This document shows positions 1-10,281 of a DNA stretch of 33,850 bases, one piece after another. The position numbers were made by a program, and so were the translations under genes. How positions within the stretch are numbered: position 1 is the first letter of the stretch; each line of letters opens with the position of its first letter. This DNA comes from Triangularia verruculosa (taxonomy: Eukaryota > Ascomycota > Sordariomycetes > Sordariales > Podosporaceae): the NCBI GenBank assembly GCA_033296885.1, contig MU864082.1, forward strand, positions 1-33,850. The letters run 5' to 3'. The notes beneath the pieces are model-generated. The model did not search any database and was not told the origin of the DNA. It was given only the letters and a program-made list of their open reading frames with translations.

Positions 1-888
1 AATGGGTGTATTTGGTGATGATTTGAGTGTGTGAGTGATGTCTGAAGTGGTGGTGGGGTGGTTTGTGAGTTCGTATTATTTTGTTGCCAGGGTGCGCCGT
101 TGTACAGAGTAGCGCTGACGAGTCAGGCACTCAGGCTGTGTCTGCGCTGTGACTTGTGGCTCGGGTTTGGAGAGTTTTGTATCTGTGTTTTCCAGACACC
201 AAAGTAACACTTAGCAAAGGGAGATCCAGGCAGCGGAATGGAAGGTATGGGATGGTTAGACAATGGGCAATCCCATATCCCAAGGTACCGCGCCCTTGAG
301 GCATCTTGAAAAGCTTGATTATGTCCTTGGCACAGGGCAGCCGGAATATAGTACGGATAGCGTTGCGCCTCGGCGTGGGACTTTGGGATCTAGCCGTCAT
401 CTCTCACTGATCGCCCGGTGACGCGGGGTTCATTCCAGGCCACACCTCCAGCCCGGCCCTGGGGAAGTAAACCTACCATAGCGGGACCCGGGCACTTCCC
501 TGCCCGCAGCCTGCGTCAGTGGTCCTTCGACGCCGTTGGAGGCGTTCGCAGGGATCGGGACGATTCAACAGCCGGGGCGGCGGGGGCCTGCCAACATTGA
601 AGTCAAAGAAGAGACAGAAAAGCCCACCTCCACTGCCTCGAGGCATTCTCCTTCCACTTCTCCCCACCACTTGTCGTCGTCGCCGGTGGTGCCGGAATTT
701 CTTTCTTTCTTCCTTTCGGTGGTTGCTTAAGAACATCGCTACCTTCACTGTATACTCGGACCCTTCTTTCGTGCTGCGAGTCCGAGCTGACCTTTTGCAA
801 ACCAGTATCTGCTAGTCGCGGTCCACCTTTGCCTACTCCTCGAAGCTGTCTCGATTCAAATCGCCACCAACCTTATCGGCACGCCGCC
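1..888. other. 5' flank and leader of the IML2-family gene
   Basis: No convincing gene is visible in the first 888 bases. The open frames here are short, overlap on both strands and mostly lack an ATG in good context. From about 640 to 830 the plus strand is pyrimidine-rich (CTTCC/TTTCTTTC tracts), which in filamentous fungi often marks the transcription start area and leader. I read this as promoter plus 5'UTR of the gene starting at 889. No TATA box is obvious. Confidence 0.4.
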
Positions 889-3447
889 ATGTCGGGCCTT
901 CGGTCGTGGTTCCGCGGCTCTGCTGCTCCAATTTCCAAGACGTCTGCGAAACCCCCAAGCACAGCGCCGAGTCCCACGACAAGCACCCACTCCCTCCATG
1001 GCACCAAACCCAGCAGCATAAAGAAAAAGGGAACTGCCTTCGAAAATGAACACGAAATCCGGGACATGGAGGATGCCATGGTAGCAGCCAGTCTGATCAT
1101 GAACGACGACATTGAAGGGGCAGAGGTACGACTACGCATGCGGGAAGACTCGTCAACGTTCCATGCGCTCGGTCTGGGCGTGTCGACGTTTATGCGGAGC
1201 ATTCTCAGTTTTGAAAAGGATATTATGAACGAAGCTGCTGCCAGGCTCAATGCCACGGAAGCTAGGGCGTGGGACGACAAGACCAAGGCAGAGAAAGAAG
1301 CGGCCAAGGCCAATGGCACGGTTACAGCTGGGTATTGGTATTCGTCTGCTGCGAAGCCCACTGGACCAGTCGAGGGAGGAACCAGCACGATCTACCCGCC
1401 CGGCTCAGAATTTGCGTTGGTGCATGCCGAGGCGCAACTGATGAATGCCGTCGTCGCCGTCATGCACGAAAGTTTGACCGAGGGAATCAAGGGGTTTTAC
1501 AAGCTGCGAAAAGCGTTTGTTACTTTGGAAGGCATCATGACGGCCGAGCAACAGTACCTTGACTCAGTCAATGGCGTTTCTCCCGAGGCTTCCGCGCCAC
1601 CGCCGGCGAGGAAAGCTCCGTCAGCCAGGCGGACGAGCTTCTCCGAGGATCCCATGCCCGGCACGTTCGATGAGTCCGAATTTGCCGACCTTGAAGATCC
1701 ACCCACTCCGATCCCCGAAGAGACAGACGAGAAGATAGCAAACAGGATGGAGGAGCCCTTGAGTGAGGTTGTTACAAAACGCATTCCCAGCGACACAGCA
1801 GCACTTGACGAGAAACTTGAGAGGCTAGCCATATCAGACCCGGGCACACCGAATTTCCAGACTCCCCTTCAGTCACGACCCCCATCGGTCAGGGACCAGG
1901 ACGCTGATGCCCCGCAAGATGGCGCGCAAACTCCATCAAGCGCTGCCCAGCTTGCCCAGATGAATGCGGCAGGTGCAGATACCGCCCTGTTCAAGTCCAC
2001 TGTCGACATTTTCGTCCACAGCGGTGCCAACATGTGCTTTGGCGTGCTTCTCCTCATCATATCCATGGTCCCGCCTGTCTTCTCGAAGCTTTTGTATGTG
2101 ATAGGCTTCAAGGGGGACCGCGATCGCGGAGTCCGAATGCTGTGGCAGGCCACCAAATTCCCAAACATCAATGGAGCCATGGCTGGTTTGTTTTTACTTA
2201 CTTACTACAACACATTTATTGGCATGGCAGACATATTGCCACCAGATCACGAGCTCGAGCAAATCGATGACAACGAGTCTGCCGCTTCCACGGAGCTGGA
2301 AGCGGTCAGTTATCCCAAGGAGAAGTGTGCTGCCTTGTTGGTTGCCATGAGAGAGCGCTACCCCGACTCCCGGCTCTGGAAGCTGGAAGAGGCGAGGATG
2401 CTGGCCAATGAGAAGAAGCTCGACCAGGCGATTGAGACGCTCAAGTCCAACATGGACAGCAAGATGCGCCAAGTGGCGGCTTTGATGAACTTTGAGCTGA
2501 GCATGGCCTCAATGTACATTATGGACTGGCCATCTATGAAGGATAACTTTTTGAGGTGTGTCGAGCTGAACAACTGGAGCCATGCGCTGTATTACTATAT
2601 CGCCGGCTGTGCCGAGGTTGAGATGTACAGGGACGCGTTCCACAAGCTCAAGACAGCCGAAGGACAGGAAAGGAGTGTGCTGGAAACCGAGAAGGCCAAA
2701 CACAAGAAGCTTGCCGAAGAGTATTTGCGTAAAGCGCCGACTGTGGCTGGGAAGAAAAAGTTCATGGCCAGGCAGCTGCCTTTTGAGGTGTTTTCTTGCA
2801 GGAAGCTGCAAAAGTGGGAAGACAGGGCCAAGACTTTGGGCATGGAGCTGATTGATGTTATTGCTGCCAGCCCGGCCATTGAGATGATCTACCTGTGGAA
2901 CGGGACGAAAAGGATGGCCGCCCCTCTGCTGGAAAAGGCGAGGGGCTTCCTTGCCTGGGAACGGTGTACTGCTCCTCAGGACAAGCTGAACAAGATCAGG
3001 GAGGAGAAGGATGAACTTGCCATCCTGGCCTTGGCAGAATGTGCGTTGTTGAGACAGCTGGGACAAGGCAAGCGGGCAAGGGCTCTGGTGGAGCCTTTGC
3101 TCAGCATGGATAGGTATGCACTGCAGGAGAATCATGATGTTACTGGCCCGCAAACTAACGGTTTCATGATTAGGGCGATGTTCAAAGGCCCAACAAGGGA
3201 CGACTATTGCCTTGCTGCTGCTCATTATGAGATGGCCTCGGTAGCCTGGATGGAGGTCTGTGGCCCCCATGGCTGGCCAGAGACAAACCCCGAAGACTAC
3301 CGCAGAGCCAAGACGGAAGAGTGCCAGCAGTATTTGGATAAAGTGTCCAGGTGGGAGGGCTTTGTGCTGGATGCTAGGTTTGGCATCAGAGTCAAGGCCG
3401 GATCCGAGACGCTACGGTGGTTCAAGGACAAGAAGGGCTGGGCGTAA
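889..3447 (+). CDS. IML2: IML2-family (TTC39-like) TPR protein
   Basis: This is an 852-residue protein. The ATG at 889 (GCCGCCATGT) is a strong Kozak start; the frame is open 20 codons further upstream but without an ATG. Recognisable IML2/TTC39 features are the N-terminal stretch around SLIMNDDIEGAE, where the conserved domain begins, and the central hydrophobic segment around CFGVLLLIISMVPPVF (residues about 385-400). The C-terminal half is helical and TPR-like (for example QAIETLKSN, NWSHALYYYIAGCAE). Residues 1-50 and about 230-360 are Ser/Pro-rich and probably disordered. In yeast, Iml2 is a mitochondrial outer-membrane/nuclear protein linked to clearance of inclusion bodies with lipid droplets; the role here is inferred by family. 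The gene has no intron and no visible breaks. It converges on the desaturase-like gene 3731-4870. Confidence 0.9.
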   Translation: MSGLRSWFRGSAAPISKTSAKPPSTAPSPTTSTHSLHGTKPSSIKKKGTAFENEHEIRDMEDAMVAASLIMNDDIEGAEVRLRMREDSSTFHALGLGVSTFMRSILSFEKDIMNEAAARLNATEARAWDDKTKAEKEAAKANGTVTAGYWYSSAAKPTGPVEGGTSTIYPPGSEFALVHAEAQLMNAVVAVMHESLTEGIKGFYKLRKAFVTLEGIMTAEQQYLDSVNGVSPEASAPPPARKAPSARRTSFSEDPMPGTFDESEFADLEDPPTPIPEETDEKIANRMEEPLSEVVTKRIPSDTAALDEKLERLAISDPGTPNFQTPLQSRPPSVRDQDADAPQDGAQTPSSAAQLAQMNAAGADTALFKSTVDIFVHSGANMCFGVLLLIISMVPPVFSKLLYVIGFKGDRDRGVRMLWQATKFPNINGAMAGLFLLTYYNTFIGMADILPPDHELEQIDDNESAASTELEAVSYPKEKCAALLVAMRERYPDSRLWKLEEARMLANEKKLDQAIETLKSNMDSKMRQVAALMNFELSMASMYIMDWPSMKDNFLRCVELNNWSHALYYYIAGCAEVEMYRDAFHKLKTAEGQERSVLETEKAKHKKLAEEYLRKAPTVAGKKKFMARQLPFEVFSCRKLQKWEDRAKTLGMELIDVIAASPAIEMIYLWNGTKRMAAPLLEKARGFLAWERCTAPQDKLNKIREEKDELAILALAECALLRQLGQGKRARALVEPLLSMDRYALQENHDVTGPQTNGFMIRAMFKGPTRDDYCLAAAHYEMASVAWMEVCGPHGWPETNPEDYRRAKTEECQQYLDKVSRWEGFVLDARFGIRVKAGSETLRWFKDKKGWA

Positions 3448-3730
3448 ACAGGTACAGTGCAGCGAGGAGTTGGTTATAAACTTTTTGCATGGAACGGCGT
3501 TGGTTGCTTCCGGGTGGTCAAGCGGTTATACATATGGGGATATTCCGGATCTAGACCTGTACTGATATGTCTGAACCGGGCGGTGAGATACATGGAATAC
3601 ACGGACTGGTGATAACATTTTGTCTTGTTCATGTCATAACATCATTACACATGATTCAATGATGTGCCGCCATACGGCGGGTACCTAGATATCCAACCAC
3701 AGAATCCCCACATACCTAATCTTCCCAGAA

Positions 3731-4870
3731 TCAGGGAACCCAGTCTCCCTCCCCATCGTCTTCATCATCCACCAGCCAGCCTTTACCCTTCTTATTACTT
3801 ATTGCCCTCCTCCCCCTCTTATTCCCGTCCAAGTTGCGCTTGCTTCTCCTCAACGTTTTCTCCACCTTGCTCCCGGTCTCATTCACCATGTCTTCCCCCC
3901 TTCTCCTCAGCTGATGTCTCGACGCCTCGTCCCTTACGTCGTCCCAGACATCCCTCTTCCCCAGCCCAGTCCCATGGACCCAATCCAACACCCCCCACGT
4001 GCCGTAATTGCCCTGCTTTCTGCCCGTATAATGCAGGCACGTCCGTTTTGCGATGCCGCCCATGATGATGCCCGGGATGATGGTGTAGGATGAGTGAGAC
4101 AGCGTCTCTTCAATGGTTGTGAGAGAGAGGAAGACGAAGAAGGTGAGGAGATGGAGGTTGTTACGCAGGATCAGGGCCGGGAGGTAGGTGGGAAGGAAGC
4201 GGTGCAGGAGAAAAGGGAGAGGGTGGTCGACTTTTACCTGCAGAGAAAATGGCGGGGAGCGATACTTGTGGCAGTAAGACTTGTGCAAGGACGGAAGATA
4301 TCGCGGCTTGGGCGGCTTGGGAATCTTGATCCGTTTGCTGATGGCGGACGGCGGGGCGGGAGGAGGGGTGCCGTGTAGCCAGTAGCGGTGGGTGTAGTAT
4401 GTGAAGATCTCACGAAGGGTGAACAGCAGGCCGAGTTGCTTGATCATTTGCCATGGGAGTGGTAGAGTGGTGGAGGTGCGGAAGACGGGCTGTTTCCAGA
4501 GGACGGAAAGACCAAGAGAAAGGCAAGCCTCAGCGACGGTTTCCAGGCTGAGGTTGACGAGGGCGAGTGCCAGCAGTCTTGAGAGAGACTTGAAGTCTCG
4601 CGGCGGCAAAGCAGAGGCACCATTATACTTGATCGTCTCGGCCACTGAAGGCACGAGATTGTCAAAGACAAGAAACAAGAGAGATGGCACAAGCCAGAAT
4701 GCCACTCGGATGGCAGTGGCGCCGATGAGTTCAATTTGAATGGGCGAGTGAGTGAGTACCAGGGTCGACCAGGTCATGTAGAAGAAGAGGAGGTTGAGTG
4801 AGGTGGACCATGATGTGACTGAGGTTGAGAAAAAGTAGGAGGCTATTGGGAGAGATAGCAGTATGTCCAT
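3731..4870 (-). CDS. Membrane fatty acid hydroxylase / sterol desaturase superfamily protein
   Basis: This is a 379-residue protein. The start is the ATG at 4870 (GACGCCATGGAC context); the frame extends 16 codons upstream only through a TTG. Several hydrophobic segments (about 1-30, 45-72, 95-125, 225-255) fit a multi-pass ER membrane enzyme. Family histidine clusters are present but degenerate: HRYWLH at 161-166, LHKSYCHKY around 195-203, and a final LHYTGRKQGNYG around 279-290 followed by the typical D-W-x-x-GT (296-301). Classical members carry HHxxxH-like clusters, so the third box lacks one or two usual histidines. Di-iron oxidation of a lipid is the family chemistry, but the substrate is unknown and activity is uncertain. 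The C-terminus (320-379) is basic then acidic and likely cytosolic. No intron is seen. Confidence 0.82.
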   Translation of the reverse strand: MDILLSLPIASYFFSTSVTSWSTSLNLLFFYMTWSTLVLTHSPIQIELIGATAIRVAFWLVPSLLFLVFDNLVPSVAETIKYNGASALPPRDFKSLSRLLALALVNLSLETVAEACLSLGLSVLWKQPVFRTSTTLPLPWQMIKQLGLLFTLREIFTYYTHRYWLHGTPPPAPPSAISKRIKIPKPPKPRYLPSLHKSYCHKYRSPPFSLQVKVDHPLPFLLHRFLPTYLPALILRNNLHLLTFFVFLSLTTIEETLSHSSYTIIPGIIMGGIAKRTCLHYTGRKQGNYGTWGVLDWVHGTGLGKRDVWDDVRDEASRHQLRRRGEDMVNETGSKVEKTLRRSKRNLDGNKRGRRAISNKKGKGWLVDDEDDGEGDWVP

Positions 4871-5463
4871 GGCGTCGTTTTTGAGTAACCCTTGCTGGGC
4901 ATCAGAGGTCTTGGTCAAGGCTCAAGCTGTGGTTTGGGGTTTCACGCGCTGTCTGGGTTCTTTGTTCCAGGCATGACAACCGAGCTCATGAGCTGTGTAT
5001 CAAGACTAGTTCCATGTGAGAACTGAACTGTCAGTGAGGTTTCTTTACCTGCCCAACTTTCCTTAAAACCATCGTGTCCAGTTAAAATGATCCGTCCACA
5101 GCACCCCTGTCACTCGACAGGGCCGATGACGTCAGGTGAGATTTGAGCGGCATTTGACTTGGACACCTATGAAAGCGGTATGTACAGGCAGAATCGACCA
5201 TGGCAACCCCTTTTGGAATCTGGGTGCTTGAAGGAACTTCATTTCAACAGACTGACAAGAGCACCCGTGCCATTACGCAGCAGAACTGTAATCAAACTCC
5301 GCCACAACTCAAATCATTATTGATTTTCAAGAGAGATTGGCCTTCCTGCTTTTTAAATCATCAGGGTGACCTCAGTCAAGCAGGAAAAAGAGGATTATAG
5401 CAATGACGACGAAGGAGGTTTCACAAAATCGCAGCTCTCATGATGCAAAAGAAACGGCGCAAT
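4871..5463. other. Intergenic spacer, no gene seen
   Basis: The spacer separates the desaturase-like gene (reading leftwards) from the tRNA gene. It should contain the promoter of the former. A TGACGTCA-like core (GATGACGTCAGG near 5126-5137) resembles a CRE/bZIP site, but I cannot show that it is functional. The plus-strand open frame at 5200-5400 has no family resemblance and I do not call it. Confidence 0.3.
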
Positions 5464-6095
5464 TGCGCGATCCGGGATTCGAACCCGGGTCCCTCGCTTG
5501 TCCAAGTGAGATGGGAAGCGAGGATTCTAACCACTAAACTAACCGCGCCGTGTTTGATTGTTGTGTGTGAGCAGTAATTGGAATACATCACCGCGGATAT
5601 TCTGCGGTGGAATTGGCTTCCTCGTAGAGCCCGTGGCTCAGACTCAGTCTTGACACTTTCCAAGATGAGTGCTGTGCCAAGGGAACAATTGTATAAAAGA
5701 ACACAGATACGGGACTGTTTGTACGTACATATTCGTGCATGGTTGATCCCAAGCCGCTCAAACCACTTGTCTCTGGCGAAAGACAAGATTCGAACGGCCC
5801 GCTTCTCGTCTTCTAGAAGATCGTATCCAAGTTCCAGCACATGGGTCTCTGGAGCGCAAGTGTAGCAGATCGTCCTCGCTTCATCTGCACCGTCGCATTC
5901 CTCCTCTCTCTCAACAGGCTGTTCAGTCAGGGGAGACGGGGCCCTTGAAAGTGGAAATGCACGCGTGGGGAAGGGAGGGGCATCTGCATGCAGATTGCAT
6001 ATGGCCTGTGCTCCCGCAGCTGTTTCCAGGGTCCCAATTGGACGGACCAGCCAATTCAGGGGCCCCGGGGCGCGAGGCCAGAGCACGGTGACCAT
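5421..6095 (-). CDS. Doubtful hypothetical ORF overlapping the tRNA
   Basis: This is a 224-codon open frame from an ATG at 6095. The middle part (about residues 65-125, for example THVLELGYDLLEDEKRAV) has codon use that looks protein-coding. The C-terminal third, however, is simply translated tRNA-Gly sequence, so the frame cannot be correct as it stands. A possible GTACGT...CACAG intron of about 57 bp lies near 5668-5724 in the same phase. I do not recognise any family. It could be a small gene whose 3' exon ends before the tRNA, or a relic, or chance. Confidence 0.22.
   Translation of the reverse strand: MVTVLWPRAPGPLNWLVRPIGTLETAAGAQAICNLHADAPPFPTRAFPLSRAPSPLTEQPVEREEECDGADEARTICYTCAPETHVLELGYDLLEDEKRAVRILSFARDKWFERLGINHARICTYKQSRICVLLYNCSLGTALILESVKTESEPRALRGSQFHRRISAVMYSNYCSHTTIKHGAVSLVVRILASHLTWTSEGPGFESRIAQLRRFFCIMRAAIL
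5464..5548 (-). tRNA. tRNA-Gly (anticodon CCC) with a 13-nt intron
   Basis: On the minus strand a full cloverleaf can be drawn. The acceptor stem is GCGCGGT/ATCGCGC with discriminator A. The D arm is GTTT..GAAT and the anticodon stem is CTCGC/GCGAG. The variable region has 4 nt and the T arm is CCGGG-TTCGAAT-CCCGG. The anticodon CCC corresponds to plus-strand 5513-5515. A 13-nt intron (plus-strand 5499-5511) sits after position 37, the standard nuclear tRNA intron site. The internal B box GGTTCGAATCC is perfect. Just downstream on the minus strand a T-rich tract (TTTCTTTT) could terminate Pol III. A Gly identity fits the anticodon and the A73 discriminator. Confidence 0.92.
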
Positions 6096-6716
6096 CTTCT
6101 TTTCTCAGTCTTGTCTCACAGCCAGCTCCGTTACCATCCATTCCTTCAAGTGTGTCTACATTTTTGTTTTGTTTCCTGTTTTCTTAACGGAGCTGGTAAT
6201 CAATTGCTTGGAGGGTTCCATCAGATAAACACTATCACCTGCTCCTCGGTTTGTCCAGCTGACCTCCACGGCTGGCTGTTGACGGCGCACGGTCCGGTTG
6301 TTTTTTTGGGGAAAAAGTCAATTCCATTCCAGTCCCGTCGCAACCTCCAGTCGTGCAGTACCTTACTTTCTGTGCTTCTCGTGCAGCAGCTTTGTCTCCG
6401 GTTCTCCTGCGCCATCCCCGCTTGGCGACTCTCCTCGTCGGTCGTTCAGCAAACCATGCTGCTTGTCTAGCGTGTGGGCTTTGACCGAACTCCTCGCGTC
6501 TGCAAGCCACCGTTGGTCCTGAGCCTGGACGCAGAGGTGTTTCCCGGTACCGTGACGTTTTCCGTTTCGACCGGCGATCACTTCGTCCTGCAGGAGAGCG
6601 TCTCAACACATTAGCCGCACCGCCTGAGCCCGCCCGCCTGCCCGTCAACCAGGTTGGCCCCGAACGTTAATAGCCCCTCGTCTCGCGCCGCGCCCGCCGC
6701 CTCTGCCTCTGCCACC
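5549..6716. other. Upstream region and long leader of the hydrolase gene
   Basis: Apart from the doubtful minus-strand frame at 5421-6095, no gene is supported. The stretch 6090-6716 on the plus strand is rich in pyrimidine tracts (TTTTCTCAGTCTTG, TTTTTTTGGGG) and has several small open frames. It fits a promoter and a long 5'UTR of the hydrolase gene. Confidence 0.35.
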
Positions 6717-9700
6717 ATGGACCACCTGGAGCTGTCGTCCGTCGTACCACCGCCCGCAATTCCCCGCAAGTCCCGCGAGCGAGACCGCCTCCGTCACCAT
6801 CGGCAGAACTCCCACACTTCGTCCCGCCGTCTCGACCCTCCCCCCATCATCGACTCGAGGCGTCATCGAGAGCCCGACATTTTTGCCGACTGGACCGACC
6901 GAGATCGGCAGGTCTATGCCAACCGCTATCCCAAGACAAAAGAAGGAGAAAGAGAAAGGGAGTCCGAAACCACCATCACCGTCCCACCCACGCCTGCGTC
7001 ACCCGAAGTGATTTCGTCTCTTATCACCTCGCTGTCGGCCATATCGAGGCCGCTCAGCAACCACTTTGAGAGCCCGTCGTACCTTTCGCCCATTGGACCA
7101 GGGAGCCCTATCAGCATCTCCTTTCCTGGGTCACCGACACAGTCCACCACTGCCGGTGGTTCCTTCGGCGTCGACTACGGCGCCTTTTCCAAACCATCCC
7201 TGGGAGAGCTTCGAGAGGAGGATGTGCCAATAGATGAACTTGCTGCGAGCGCTCCGGTCATCCGGACCTCCAAGCCCCCAAGCGGTTTGTCTGTTCTCAC
7301 AGCCCCCAAGTCTCCGAGAAGCCCCGGCGCTAGGGAGAGTTCTGGCGGTCTGAAGGGCCTCCTATCACGAAGCAGCAGTGCGCTGTCTCGGCCGTCAAGC
7401 AAGGGATCGTTAACTTCGGGAGGAGCAGAGAGCGTCGGAAACAGCATCGGCAAACTTAGTGTCGAGCCTAGAAACGAGCAGCCCCTGTCCCCGGGCCCCG
7501 ACGGACACGGTCTCAGGAAGCAGCGGTCTTTTGAGAGCTGGGGCTGGAAAAACAGCAGGAGTCAGCGCAGTCTCAAGTATATCAGCAGCAAGGAGGTGCT
7601 GAGAGAAAAGGAGGCCGACAAGAAGAGAGGAAGCTACGGCACTCCCGGGCATAATCCCCCAAGTGGGAGCACTACACCGCGACTGGACCCGTTGTTCACC
7701 GAGTCGTCCATAATCAACGAGGAGACGAACCTTGACCTTAGCAGGGACGGCTTGAGCAGCACGCTTTCTAGTCCTCGGGCCATCCCTACCAGGGATTCTT
7801 CTCTGAGGAAGACCGGAAGCGGTGCGAAGCGGTCTTCTACCCGTGCCTCTCGGACATCGAAACGTGAGAGCGGGACCATACCTGAGCTTGAAGAACAAAA
7901 CTCGGACGGCCACACCTTTTTTGACGACACAAGATCGCGGAACTCTCGACAAAAGCCGCTTGATCCTCTCAGACTATCTGCAGAAGTCCCGCAATACACC
8001 TCAGACAGGCTTCAGCCTGAAGTACACAGCGCCCCTCCCATTACCCCCATGGCCGTTATGTTTCCCGAACTAGATCCCATTGGCGATGGCGCCCCATCAC
8101 CCGCCATCGCTCAAGGACGCCGCAGGGACCGCGAGACCAGCACTGAGGCGAAGCGTCGACGATCCGGACGAACTACGCCTGATCCCTTTGGCGGATACGC
8201 AAGCGAGGGCGGCGGTGTGGCTGTCAAGTCAAAACGGAGCAGCACGCGACTGAAGCGGCTTTCCGGAGCTCCAAGTCCCACCCCGGACAAGTCGTTATCA
8301 GACCATCGTGCGTCCAGCCACTCAAAGGGCGACCACCCGCATATTGCCTACGAGCGACCACCAAGCGCCGATAGCATCGACGATGCGGTGGAAAGCTACC
8401 TATGCAGTCCGAGGTTGAGCCAGAAGATTCGCCATCCCCAAACAGGACGGGTCATCAGTTTTAGTGAGGTTGGAGACCCCAACGGCAGCGCTGTTTTCTG
8501 CTGCGTTGGCATGGGATTGACGAGATACATTACGGCGTTTTATGACGAACTGGCCTTGACGCTCAAGCTTCGACTGATCACTCCGGACCGTCCCGGCGTG
8601 GGAGACAGCGAGCCGTACGCAGAGGGCACCGCGACACCCTTGGGCTGGCCCGGTATGCTATGCCACCCTTTGCCAATGATCTATTTCGTCCACTAACGTA
8701 TTCTCAGATGATGTCTATGCAATTTGCCAGTCGCTCAAGATCACAAAGTTTTCTATACTCGCCCATTCGGCGGGTGCCATTTACGCCCTGGCCACAGCCC
8801 TCCGTATGCCCCAGCATATTCGCGGCCGGATACATCTCCTTGCGCCATGGATTCCACCCTCACAGATGAACGTCATCGGCTCAAGCGCGCAAACGCCTCT
8901 CCCGCCGACGAATGCTATCCCGACGAGCCAAAGGATACTGCGCGCACTGCCTACCCCTATTCTAAAGGCGGCCAACAGCAGTTTCATGACGGCCACCAGC
9001 TCCAGCATCACAAGCTCTCTTCCCAAGCAAAAACGAGCACGGAGAGAGAGGAGGAACAACGCAGCCAAGGAGAGCAAGGACCAGCCCAAGAGTTCATCAC
9101 ATGGTGCGGACAATAAGGAAAACCACACCTACGACGAGGATGGGTCCAAGGGCGTGTCTCAGATACCACCGCCGGCCGACGAGTACATGGATCATGTCCA
9201 GCCCACGGGAACTCATCCTACGGGCGGCGGTGGCATTGGCCATCGTCACAATCGGTCCAACTCTACGCAGCGTGGAAACAGACGGACATCGGACAAGGAG
9301 GATCTCTTGCTGGCGGCCGCGGCGCTCGCTACGTCGCAGCTGGCAGATCGTGAAAGACAGGAGCTGTACGACAACCGGCTGACACATTCCATTTGGCACC
9401 TGGCCACAACCGGAGCCAACCCCGCCGTTGATCTGCTTGTGTGCCTCGAGCGGCGCCACACGATTGGTTTCCGCTATGTCGACATTACCCGACCGGTGAT
9501 TATCCATCACGGAAGCCGCGACACGCGCGTGCCCGTCGACAATGTCAGGTGGCTCGGCAAGACCATGCGGCGGTGTGAGGTGCGGGTTCTCGAAGGCGAG
9601 GGTCACGGCTTGATGGCCAGCGCCCAAGTCATGGGCGGAGTGCTGATGGAGATCAGCCAGGAGTGGGAGGAGTGGAGCAGAGTGACAGGTGCTACCACGC

Positions 9701-9750
9701 GGAGAGAGGAGGGGAGGGGAAGGAGAGGGACGATTGGACAGGCGAGATAA
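6717..9750 (+). CDS. Alpha/beta hydrolase with long Ser-rich N-terminal region
   Basis: There are two exons, 6717-8652 and 8708-9750, giving 992 residues. The intron is 55 bp with GTATGC donor, CACTAAC branch and CTCAG acceptor. The ATG at 6717 lies in a perfect GCCACCATGG; an upstream in-frame TTG was not used. Residues 1 to about 570 are Ser/Pro/Arg-rich, low complexity and probably a phosphorylated tail. The alpha/beta-hydrolase fold starts near GRVISFSEVGDPNG. The nucleophile elbow is AHSAG with Ser666, the acid is Asp917 in GSRDTRVP, and the base is His945 in GEGHG, so the triad is complete. A second low-complexity insert (about 690-840) sits between elbow and acid, in the lid position. 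The protein is probably cytosolic since no signal peptide is seen. The substrate is unknown. Confidence 0.85.
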
Positions 9751-10281
9751 GGCCTTCCACGCGCATGCATTTGGGATGGGCTCGGGACTTGCATACTACC
9801 GGTTGTCATCAGTATTTTGGAAAAGGAAGAGGGATTTCTGCAGGAGCGGAATCGAGGGCTTGCCGGTCATTCGGCAGCTTCATTTTTTTCTTCATCAGCA
9901 TCACCAACTTGTTGATTGCCAGTTTTTTCTGGATGATCCGTTGCTCTTCTATTCGTCTTTTTTTATCCTTCTTTCTTCCAGTTCAAGTGATAAGTATATA
10001 TATCATCATAGTTTGAATGTAGTAGTAGGCTAGCTTTAATGTTGAGTGTAATCTGGCAATGTCGGAGGCTCGGGTGATCAGGGCATCATAGTACGTAGCG
10101 GTCGGTTGAAATGGGATAGAGGTTCATTGCTTATCCAGTTCTCGAAGGGGTATCTAAAGTACTTCTCGAATGCATGCCCGCTATTGATATAGTCGATCGC
10201 CCACCGTATCGTTACTGCAGGTCAGGTATGTCGGTGTCAATCTGAGTTCTCCTCGCCCCTTCATGCTCCAATGCTCCGAGT
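9751..10281. other. Intergenic 3' flank between convergent genes
   Basis: This is the 3'UTR and terminator zone of the hydrolase gene and of the convergent Pro/Lys-rich gene. T-rich runs (near 9885-9980) and a TATATATATC stretch near 9995 are compatible with 3'-end signals. No further gene is visible. Confidence 0.4.

Noticed and set aside
131..400. A minus-strand 89-codon frame at the left edge.
   Set aside because: No recognised motif, no neighbour support and not distinguishable from chance.
2509..3270. A 253-codon minus-strand open frame.
   Set aside because: It is fully antisense to the IML2-family gene, has no family resemblance and reflects codon bias of the real gene.
3664..4378. 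Two plus-strand open frames (3664-4065 and 4094-4378) with Pro/Ser-rich or Glu/Arg-rich translations.
   Set aside because: They are antisense to the desaturase-superfamily gene, whose minus-strand reading has conserved motifs and a strong start.
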